Positions 33,527-41,243 of a stretch of DNA of 64,000 nucleotides are shown here, piece by piece. Origin of the DNA: Planctomycetota bacterium (GTDB lineage Bacteria > Planctomycetota > JACOTG01); contig JACOTG010000002.1 in the NCBI GenBank assembly GCA_016178505.1, positions 17,169 through 81,168 of the forward strand, in the 5' to 3' direction. Within the stretch, counting starts at the first letter, position 1, and the number at the start of each line of letters is the position of its first letter. Position numbers and translations under genes: made by a program. Under the pieces are notes generated by a model. That model was given only the letters and a program-made list of their open reading frames with translations. It made no database searches and was not told where the DNA came from.

Positions 33527-35458
33527 ATGGACTGGCGACACGGAATCCAGACACGAATCACGGCGATCACGCTCGTGATCTCGCTCGTCGCCGTCGGCGC
33601 GTCCGGCTACGCCTTGCTCGCCACCGAGCGAGCCAACTTCGACGAGGAGACGCGAAAGCGCGGCGAGGCCGTCGCGCAAACGCTAGGGCGCGCGAGCTTG
33701 GAAGCCATCGTCAAGAAGGACTGGCCGGTCCTCGAATCGAACCTCGAATTCACGGGCAATGCCGACCCAGACGTCGCGTTCATCCGCGTGCTGGTCGGGA
33801 GCCGCGAAGTCGCTCGATTCCGGCGGGCGCTGGTCGCCGACTCGTCCGGCCAGGAACCGATCCTCACGATCAGCACGCCCGCTCGAATCGAAGGCCGAGA
33901 GCTGGCAACCTTCGAGTTGGGCTTCGACCTGCGACGAGCGCGGGCGCTGATCTTCCGGCGCTCCGTCTTCCTGGCGCTCGGCGTTCTCGCGACGCTCGTC
34001 CTCCTTTCGGTCGTGATCTCCCTCGCGCTTCGTCGCGTCGTCGTCCGCCCTCTTCAAGGGTTGTGCGCGTTCGCCGAAGCGGTCGAAGGCGGCAACCTCG
34101 GCGCACGAGTCACGCATCTCTCCGACGACGAAACCGGACTTCTCGGACGCAAGCTGAACTCGATGGCAACGAGCCTGAAGACGCGAAGCCGCGAGGTGGA
34201 GCGCGCGCGACGTCTCCTCGAACAGCGAAATCGCGAATTGGCGAAGAAGATCGAGGAGCTGCGTCGGGCGAATCAGGCGAAGAGCAACTTCCTTGCATCC
34301 ATGTCGCACGAGCTACGCACGCCGTTGAACGGAATCCTCGGGTTCATCGACCTCATTCGCGGCGGATTCGCATCGGGCGAAGCCGAAGCGCAGGAGTTCC
34401 TCGCAAACGCGCGCCAGAGCGGCCTCCACCTCCTCACGCTCATCGAGGATCTTCTGGACCTATCTAGAATCGAAGCCGGCCAAGTCGCGATCCAAGCCGA
34501 ACGGGTCGACCCCGTCGAGATCGTCAACTCGGCGTGCATCGAGTCGGCATCGACGGCGAGCACCAAAGGTCTCAGCCTTCGGACTGACGTTGCCCCGAAC
34601 GCGCAACCCGTGCTCGCGGATCGTCAACGACTTCGCCAAGTGCTGCTGCACCTCCTCTCCAACGCCGTGAAGTTCACCGACGAAGGCTCGATCGTGGTGC
34701 GGGTCAGCGCACCCCCGGGGCAAGACCACGTGCTCTTCGAGGTCGAGGACACCGGCAACGGCATTCCACCGGAGCAGCGAGCGACGGTGTTCGAGAAGTT
34801 CCTTCAGCTCGACCAAGGAACCACGCGGAAACACGGCGGCTCGGGTCTCGGTCTCGCGATCTCGAAGAACCTCGTCGAGCGCATGGGTGGGCGCATCTGG
34901 ATCGACGGCGCGCGCGAGGGCAAGGGAACGCGCGTGCGCTTCACGATTCCGGTGCATGCCATCGACGTTTCACCGGCCCCGCCCGACACGGAGCCCCGTG
35001 ATCGCCCGCTCGTCCTCGTCGTCGAGAACGACTCCTCGACCCGCTCCCTCGTGCGAACAGCGTTGCGCAAGGCAGGACACCGCGTCGCCGAGGCAATCGA
35101 TGCAGACGGTGCGGTGAAGCTGGCGCGCGGAATCGTCCCCGATCTCGTGCTGCTCGACGTTGGACTTCCGAGCCGCGCGGACGCGACCTATCGAGACGGC
35201 ATCCAGGCGTACGCTGCGCTGCAGCGCGACCCGATCACGGCAAGCATCCCGATCGTCCTCCTGACGGCCCACGACATCGCACAAATCCCTTCTGCAAAGT
35301 CTGCGTGGCCGAAAGAAAAAGCGCCTCGGATCTTGCGAAAGCCCGTGCCGATTTCAGTGCTTCTCGAGGCCGTCGACGAGTCCGTCGGAACGTACGGAAA
35401 CCGTGCGCCTCTCCGAACGACGACGAGCTCCCCGCATGGCGAGGCCGAAGTCGCCTAG
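33527..35458 (+). CDS. Hybrid sensor histidine kinase with C-terminal receiver
   Basis: A 643-residue inner-membrane kinase. TM1 at about 9-29, a 115-residue periplasmic sensor, TM2 at about 146-167 and a HAMP domain (to about 220) lead into a coiled coil. The dimerisation domain has SMSHELRTPLNGILGF with phosphoacceptor His261. The ATPase part shows the N box (HLLSNAVKFT), G1 (VEDTGNGIP) and G2 (GGSGLGLAIS). A receiver domain follows, with phosphoacceptor Asp544 (LLDVGLPS), the switch Thr and the Lys in LRKPV. The N-terminal acidic pair is E-N-D rather than DD. The PhnD-like protein upstream is the likely sensor partner. No separate response regulator is adjacent. Its stop overlaps that of the convergent gene by four bases. 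Confidence 0.88.
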   Translation: MDWRHGIQTRITAITLVISLVAVGASGYALLATERANFDEETRKRGEAVAQTLGRASLEAIVKKDWPVLESNLEFTGNADPDVAFIRVLVGSREVARFRRALVADSSGQEPILTISTPARIEGRELATFELGFDLRRARALIFRRSVFLALGVLATLVLLSVVISLALRRVVVRPLQGLCAFAEAVEGGNLGARVTHLSDDETGLLGRKLNSMATSLKTRSREVERARRLLEQRNRELAKKIEELRRANQAKSNFLASMSHELRTPLNGILGFIDLIRGGFASGEAEAQEFLANARQSGLHLLTLIEDLLDLSRIEAGQVAIQAERVDPVEIVNSACIESASTASTKGLSLRTDVAPNAQPVLADRQRLRQVLLHLLSNAVKFTDEGSIVVRVSAPPGQDHVLFEVEDTGNGIPPEQRATVFEKFLQLDQGTTRKHGGSGLGLAISKNLVERMGGRIWIDGAREGKGTRVRFTIPVHAIDVSPAPPDTEPRDRPLVLVVENDSSTRSLVRTALRKAGHRVAEAIDADGAVKLARGIVPDLVLLDVGLPSRADATYRDGIQAYAALQRDPITASIPIVLLTAHDIAQIPSAKSAWPKEKAPRILRKPVPISVLLEAVDESVGTYGNRAPLRTTTSSPHGEAEVA

Positions 35459-38400
35459 CCCTCGCAGAACTCGAGCGCCGCGAGCGCACCTTCGGCACCA
35501 TTCCGGCGCACGACTCGTGCGCGTCTGACGGCTCCAGGAGCCAGCGCCCCGTCGACTGCCGTCGACGCACTGACTTCGATGAGGATCCCGTCCGGAATCG
35601 ACGCGTCCGCTTCCACGAGCAGGCCCGAACGGCTCGCATTGCGCGCTCGCGCAACGAACGCACGATCGCCGGCGCGGATCTCCACCGGAGCGTCGCACGC
35701 CGTCCGCGGCATTCGACGCCGTTCGGCGCCGACGAGCGTCACCACGCCGTCCGTCTCCAGCCGAACGAGATCGCCGTTCTTCACGGCCGACAGCATGCCC
35801 GGCACGCCGAACACCGCAGGCAAGTCGTACTCGCGCGCGACGATCGCCGCGTGGCAGAGCGCCCCTCCCATCTCGGTGACGACGCCGGCAGCCAACGGAT
35901 AGAAGAGCGCCAGCGAAGCGTCCGCGGTCGGCGAAACGAGAATGTCACCGCGGCGCACGTTCGCCCGGTCCTCGTTGGTCTCGATTCGGCGCACGGGCCC
36001 GACGACCTCGGACGATCCGGCGACCCACGTTCCCGCGAGCTTGGAGCCATCGCCCGGGGCCGTCGTCGGCTTGCGCCTTGCTTCGAGCGCCTCGATCGCT
36101 TCGATGTCCAGCGCCTCATCGAGCGTCAGCCTCTCGAAGCATCGGCGCTCCGCGCGTCGCGCCTCGATCGCGGGCGGCCAGATCGCGCACTCGCTCGAGC
36201 AGGCCGCGATGGACTCCTCGAGCGTCAACAGGAACACGTCGTCGCCGATGCCAAGCCGCGTTCCCATCTCGAGCAACGTCTTCCGGATCTCGGCGACTTC
36301 GCGCAGGAACTCGTGCTTCGTGAACTCCTTCAAGGGTTCGTACGTCTCGAGAGCCTGGAGATCCGCTCGAAAGCGACGTTCCTTTCGCGGAGTCAGCCCG
36401 AGAGTTGCCACGTCTCGGACGTCATGCCGCCGCGCCGGCTCGCGTCCCGCCCGGCGCCGAGCCTCGAGTGCGGCCAGGAGCACGCCCGGATTCTCCCGGT
36501 GCCGGGGTTCGGCAAGCTCCCACTCCACCACCGCGCGATGACCGTACTCGGCGATCGCGTCGTCGATTCCGAGCCCGTCCATCGGAGCGGGTGCGGCCGC
36601 AATGAACGACGAAATCGGAACGGACTTGTCGCGCAAGACCGCCGAGACTCGGCCATAGGCGTGAGCCGCGACGAGGTTGACGATCTCCGCCTCCGCATAG
36701 GCCTCCCCCACGAACGTTGCTACCTGCTCGTCGAGCAGAGCCGCGAGATCGGTAGCAGGAAGGCGCGTCCGGTCGATCGCGGCCAGCCGTCGCACGCGCG
36801 CACGAAGCGCCGGGACGAGTTCGTTCGTCAGGCGATCCGCGGCACGACCGCGCTCGCGCAGAATACGACGTTCCGCGGTGGCAATACGCACGAGGTCGAG
36901 CGCACCTCGAGTCGGATACTGGCGCGCTTGCATCGCCAAATCCTCGAACAGCCAGCCAAACGCGGTGACGACCGTTTCCTCCACTGGAACCGCCGAATCG
37001 AACGGAATGCTCATGCGCTCTGCCGCGATCGCGGCCGCTCCGTTCGCGCCGCGCAGACGCCGAAGCAGCGACAAGCTCGCCGGCGTCGGGAACGGAAGCT
37101 GCGCGCCGAGGTCGCCGCGACGCAGGCCGCGGAACGCTCTCCCGGCCGCGCGCGCGCGGTCGGAGAGTCGCGCCTTTTCGAACGCGATGAACCCCTCTTC
37201 CTCGCTGCCCCGGATCGTGGCCGTGATGGGACGAGCCTGGAGGATCCAAAACTTCCCCGCCGCAAACGCCCACTCGATGTCTTGGGGCGCACCGAACACG
37301 TCCTCGAGCGCGATCACTCGATCGACCAGCGGCCCGAGGTCGATCGGTGGCGCGGGTCCGTTCGCGATGCGGCGACGGGATACGCGGCCGAATGAAGAGT
37401 GAACCGGGTTTCGCGACCCGTCGACGAGACCGACGCCGAGTCCGTTCACGAGTTCGATCGAGAGACGCGAACCGTCTTTCGGGTCGCGGCTGAACGCAAC
37501 CCCGGCGAATTCGGCCGGCACCATCGCTTGAACGAGAACGCAGCAGCCGGCGCTTCGGCCTTTGTACGCCGCCGCACGTCCCGAGTCCGACGTGAGCGAC
37601 GCGGCGACCTGGCGAACGGCGTCGACGATCCCGTTCCGCTCGACTCCGAGCACCGTGTCGAACAATCCGGCAAAGCTCTGCTCGGCGCCATCCTCGCCGA
37701 TCGCGGAACTGCGCACGGCCACGCGATCAGCGCGGAGACGATCGAAGTGTTCGAGAATTGCCCGCTGTGCCGCCTCGTCGAAGCCGCGTTCGAAGAACTT
37801 TGTGGTCAACACGAAGCCCGGCGGCACCGCGAATCCGGCACGCGCGAGGATCGACTCGTTCATCGCCTTGCCGCCGATGCCCGAGAACTTCCACGCGTCG
37901 CGAAGGGCGACGATCGGGACCGGCTCGATCAGCGCGCGTGGATGCGAAGTTCGGCCGAAGAACGCAATCTCGAGTGCAGCGAGCAAGAGGTTGACCGAGA
38001 GATAGAGACCCACGGCAGCCGAAAGCGGGCGAGCCACCGCGACGACGGCGACGCAGACGGCGATGCTGATTACCGCACCGACGCGTCGCTTCATCCGCCC
38101 CGTGAGCCACAGCTGCGAGAGGAACCCGAAGCCGGCCACGACGGGCAAGACGGAGAGCGGATCGGGTTTCGACAGATCGTCGATCCACCCGTGCACGAAC
38201 GGTGCACCGACGAGATCCCTCGTGGTGGCGAGGAATGTGCCGAGCGCGATGAAAGCAACGAGCTGCAGCGCCGTGAACGCAAGTCCAGGGAGAATCGAAA
38301 CGGCGTCCTTGCGGCCGCTTGCCTCGAGTCGGCGCGTGTTGCGAGCGGACGCGCGAGACAACGGGAGCAGGAGCAGCCGAATCGCAAACACGATCAGCAG

Positions 38401-39561
38401 GATCGCGCCCCCGAACCCGCCTCCGAACTTCGCGAGCTTCACGAACGCCGGCGAGAACGAGGCCGTCCACGGAATCGACGGAGGCTCCGGCGCGGGCTCC
38501 ACGAACTCGTACGGCACCGTGTAGCGGCCGAGGTAGGAGTATCCGTTCGCCGCGAGCTTCGAACCGATGATCTTCGAATAGAACGAACTTCGCCGGTCGT
38601 AGCACGCGGTGATGTAGCGTCGATCGTGCGGCAGCGCGCGGACGCGCGCCATCAAGTCCGTGGACACGAGCCGGCGCGCCGTGATCTGCACCGCGCCCGG
38701 CAAGTGACCGGCGTTGAACTCGGCGTCGTAGCGAACGTCCAGGAACGTGACGCCGCCTTTCTTCCACTCGGCGGTCACCCGTTCGGTGTCGAGGAGCGTG
38801 TCCCGGTTCGGGTACTCGGGAACCTGACGAATGTCGTCCGTGAGATGCGACTCGTCCATTGGTCGCTTCTCGTTGAACCACTTCTCGTACCCGCCGACCA
38901 AGAAGCGGCACTGAAGCCCGTGCTCGAGAAACTCCTCGACCAACTCGCCGCTGCGATTGCCCGAGTAACACAGCAGGATGACCGGCTTCTTCGAATTTCG
39001 AATCAACGACGCATCCGCTTGGATGTCGGGGTAGCGGACGTGGATCGTCCCTGGGATGCGACCCATGGCGAATTCCTCGTCTTCGCGCACGTCGATGAGC
39101 AACGGCGGATCTCCCGAGTCGATCAACTTCTGGAGGGCTTCCGTCGAGATCGCGTGTGGATGAACGAGCTGCTTCTCGAGCGGCATCTCTTTGAGGGAGA
39201 TGTCGTGGACCTCGGTGCCGTCCTGCTTCGATTTCCGCGCGAGGTTCACCGAGAGGTGGCGGGCACGCTCATCACGGGCCGCTGACCACTGAAGCAAGTT
39301 GACGGCGAGCGACACGAAGAGGAGTGCGCACGCCGTCGCCAGGAGCTTTCGGGATGCGGTTCCGCCACGCTTTCCAGCCCGCGTCCCTCCCCTTCCGAAC
39401 ACGACCGCTCCGATCCCGGCGAGGACGACGGCGCCCACCTGCGCCAGGCCAGCGAACGCGTTCAGAAGAACGTCAGGCGGAGGAATCGCGTGCGCACGTG
39501 CGCACGGCAGAAGAAGGGTAGCGACAGAGACCGTCAAGACGGTCCGTGTGCGGCACCGCAT
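35455..39561 (-). CDS. Five-module fusion: two rhodanese domains, YidC/Oxa1-like membrane domain, PEP-synthase-type dikinase, PilZ
   Basis: 1368 residues. Signal-like segment 1-25 and helices at about 41-57 and 73-91. Rhodanese 1, about 133-232 (Cys198, LCYSGNRSG); rhodanese 2, about 252-350 (Cys320, ACYDRRSS). Residues 370-540 resemble the YidC/Oxa1 core: AIRLLLLPLSRASARN with Arg395 at the position of the groove arginine, and APFVHGWIDDLSKPDPLSVL before helix 4; the cytosolic C1 hairpin is nearly missing. Residues 555-780 are a PPDK/PEP-synthase ATP-binding domain (VAVRSSAIGED, QDIEWAF, LQARPIT). The swivelling His domain has GGALCHAAIVARE (His1237). No PEP/pyruvate TIM barrel follows. Residues 1281-1368 are PilZ (R1282-x3-R1286; N1308-x-S-x-x-G). 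Topology puts the rhodaneses in the periplasm and the kinase and PilZ parts in the cytoplasm. Start has AGAGGAG upstream. Confidence 0.85.
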   Translation of the reverse strand: MRCRTRTVLTVSVATLLLPCARAHAIPPPDVLLNAFAGLAQVGAVVLAGIGAVVFGRGGTRAGKRGGTASRKLLATACALLFVSLAVNLLQWSAARDERARHLSVNLARKSKQDGTEVHDISLKEMPLEKQLVHPHAISTEALQKLIDSGDPPLLIDVREDEEFAMGRIPGTIHVRYPDIQADASLIRNSKKPVILLCYSGNRSGELVEEFLEHGLQCRFLVGGYEKWFNEKRPMDESHLTDDIRQVPEYPNRDTLLDTERVTAEWKKGGVTFLDVRYDAEFNAGHLPGAVQITARRLVSTDLMARVRALPHDRRYITACYDRRSSFYSKIIGSKLAANGYSYLGRYTVPYEFVEPAPEPPSIPWTASFSPAFVKLAKFGGGFGGAILLIVFAIRLLLLPLSRASARNTRRLEASGRKDAVSILPGLAFTALQLVAFIALGTFLATTRDLVGAPFVHGWIDDLSKPDPLSVLPVVAGFGFLSQLWLTGRMKRRVGAVISIAVCVAVVAVARPLSAAVGLYLSVNLLLAALEIAFFGRTSHPRALIEPVPIVALRDAWKFSGIGGKAMNESILARAGFAVPPGFVLTTKFFERGFDEAAQRAILEHFDRLRADRVAVRSSAIGEDGAEQSFAGLFDTVLGVERNGIVDAVRQVAASLTSDSGRAAAYKGRSAGCCVLVQAMVPAEFAGVAFSRDPKDGSRLSIELVNGLGVGLVDGSRNPVHSSFGRVSRRRIANGPAPPIDLGPLVDRVIALEDVFGAPQDIEWAFAAGKFWILQARPITATIRGSEEEGFIAFEKARLSDRARAAGRAFRGLRRGDLGAQLPFPTPASLSLLRRLRGANGAAAIAAERMSIPFDSAVPVEETVVTAFGWLFEDLAMQARQYPTRGALDLVRIATAERRILRERGRAADRLTNELVPALRARVRRLAAIDRTRLPATDLAALLDEQVATFVGEAYAEAEIVNLVAAHAYGRVSAVLRDKSVPISSFIAAAPAPMDGLGIDDAIAEYGHRAVVEWELAEPRHRENPGVLLAALEARRRAGREPARRHDVRDVATLGLTPRKERRFRADLQALETYEPLKEFTKHEFLREVAEIRKTLLEMGTRLGIGDDVFLLTLEESIAACSSECAIWPPAIEARRAERRCFERLTLDEALDIEAIEALEARRKPTTAPGDGSKLAGTWVAGSSEVVGPVRRIETNEDRANVRRGDILVSPTADASLALFYPLAAGVVTEMGGALCHAAIVAREYDLPAVFGVPGMLSAVKNGDLVRLETDGVVTLVGAERRRMPRTACDAPVEIRAGDRAFVARARNASRSGLLVEADASIPDGILIEVSASTAVDGALAPGAVRRARVVRRNGAEGALAALEFCEG

Positions 39562-40046
39562 GCCCGAAGCTCCTCTGGGGTGATCTCGGCACGGACCCTC
39601 GGAGCCGCCTGATTTGTCGTCAGGCAGCAGGGTCAGATCGTGCGAGCTCGACGTCTCCAGAAGGCGTTTCGCGCAGCCGAACTCGGACGCCGGTCTAGTC
39701 CAGGCTTGGCGAAGGTACGGGTCGGTACTCGATCAACGCCCCGACGCGCGGATCCCGACCTTTGACGCGCCCTCAGCAAGTATCCCGATCACGAAGACTG
39801 CGAGTCTCTCCAAGACAGCGTCGCACGTTACCAGGGTGCAAACAGAAGTCAACAGTTCACCGATTCCGTGCCACTAACGCGATGCCACCGCCGCCGAAGG
39901 ACGCCGGCGTCGCCGCGCTTCGACCTCCAGCAACCTCTCGAATGCGTTCTCGTCAACGACCGCGCAACCGGCTATAATCCGACCCTTTGCATTCCCGGTC
40001 CCCGAGGCGGAGCGGGCACCGGAACTTCCCTGAGGAGGCTTCTCGA
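39562..40046. other. Intergenic region between divergent genes
   Basis: About 485 bp with no credible gene. It must carry the promoters of the fusion gene (leftward) and the arn operon (rightward). A 6-bp stem hairpin (39607-39612 with 39620-39625) lies about 45-65 bp upstream of the fusion gene start and could be an operator or leader structure. Otherwise I see nothing specific. Confidence 0.5.
39973..39978 (+). promoter_or_regulatory. -10 box of the arn operon
   Basis: A perfect TATAAT lies 68 bp before the ATG at 40047. GTCAAC sits 15 bp upstream as a possible weak -35 box. The leader carries GAGGAGG. Confidence 0.45.
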
Positions 40047-41243
40047 ATGCCGACCCCGGAGCCGACGACGTCGGCCACGCCCGTTCGCGAAGTGTTCCTG
40101 CCGTTCGCCAAGCCCGTGCTCGGTGAGGAGGAAATCGCGGAAGTCGTCGACAGCCTGCGATCCGGCTGGCTGACGACGGGCCCGAAAGTCCAGAAGCTCG
40201 AGGAGGCCTTCCGCGCCTATACCGGCGCCCACCACGCGATCGCCATTTCGTCGTGCACGGCCGCGCTTCACGTCGCGTACGCGGCGCTGGGAATCGGGCC
40301 GAACGACGAAATCGTCACGACGCCGATGACGTTCTCGGCGACCACGAACATGGCCGTAGTGCTCGGTGCGCGGCCGGTCTTCGTGGACATCGACCGCCAC
40401 ACCCTCAACATCGACGTCGAGCGCATCGAAGCCGCGATCACTCCGCGCACGAAGGCGATCGTCCCCGTTCATTTCGCCGGACAGCCCGTCGATCTCGACG
40501 GAGTGCACGAGATCGCGCGACGGCGCGGGGTCGCCGTGGTCGAGGACGCGGCTCACGCGATCGGGACGGAATACAAGGGCCGGCGCATCGGTGCGCTCTC
40601 GCAGATCACCTGCTTCTCTTTCCACCCCAACAAGAACGTCACGACCGGCGAAGGCGGACTCCTCACGACCGACGATTCGGGCCTCGCCGAGACGCTCATT
40701 CAGCTTCGGTTTCACGGTCTCGACAAGGACGCGTGGCGCCGGTTCACTCCCGGCGGAAACCCGCTCCCCACGCTCGTGCGACCGGGCTTCAAATACAACA
40801 TGATGGACATTCAAGCAGCGATCGGGATCCACCAGCTTCCGCGCCTCGAGGGCTTCATCAAGAAACGCACGACGCTCGCTGAGCGTTACCGGCGCGCGCT
40901 CGCGGAAGTCCCGGAGCTCCTGCTTCCGGAGTCGATGCCGTTCCCCCACCGGCACGCGTGGCATCTCTTCGCCGTGCTTCTCGACACGGATCGCGCGAAG
41001 ATGGATCGCAACGAATTCATGTCACGCCTGAAGGCCGAGAACATCGGGACAGGAGTGCACTACACCGCCGTTCACCTCTTCCCCTGGTATCAGGAGAATC
41101 TCGGCGTTCGCCGAGGCGACTTCCCGAATGCCGAGTTCGTGAGTGATCGCATCTTGTCGCTGCCGCTCTGGCCCGGCATGGAAGCGCCCGACGTCGACGA
41201 CGTCGTGGCTGCGATCAAGAGGGTACTCGGGAGGAAGCGGTGA
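40047..41243 (+). CDS. arnB: UDP-4-amino-4-deoxy-L-arabinose aminotransferase (ArnB-like)
   Basis: A 398-residue PLP-dependent aminotransferase of the DegT/DnrJ/EryC1/StrS family. SGWLTTGPKVQKLEEAF is the typical opening, VVEDAAHAIG binds the cofactor, and CFSFHPNKNVTTGEGG holds the PLP lysine (Lys196), matching the ArnB context SFHP-x-KN-x-T-x-GEGG. YNMMDIQAAIG is another family landmark. Within the pathway it converts UDP-4-keto-pentose to UDP-L-Ara4N using glutamate. The assignment to ArnB rather than another sugar aminotransferase rests on the ArnC/ArnA/ArnD genes that follow in the same operon. GAGGAGG precedes the start. It overlaps the next gene by four bases (GTGA). Confidence 0.85.
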   Translation: MPTPEPTTSATPVREVFLPFAKPVLGEEEIAEVVDSLRSGWLTTGPKVQKLEEAFRAYTGAHHAIAISSCTAALHVAYAALGIGPNDEIVTTPMTFSATTNMAVVLGARPVFVDIDRHTLNIDVERIEAAITPRTKAIVPVHFAGQPVDLDGVHEIARRRGVAVVEDAAHAIGTEYKGRRIGALSQITCFSFHPNKNVTTGEGGLLTTDDSGLAETLIQLRFHGLDKDAWRRFTPGGNPLPTLVRPGFKYNMMDIQAAIGIHQLPRLEGFIKKRTTLAERYRRALAEVPELLLPESMPFPHRHAWHLFAVLLDTDRAKMDRNEFMSRLKAENIGTGVHYTAVHLFPWYQENLGVRRGDFPNAEFVSDRILSLPLWPGMEAPDVDDVVAAIKRVLGRKR

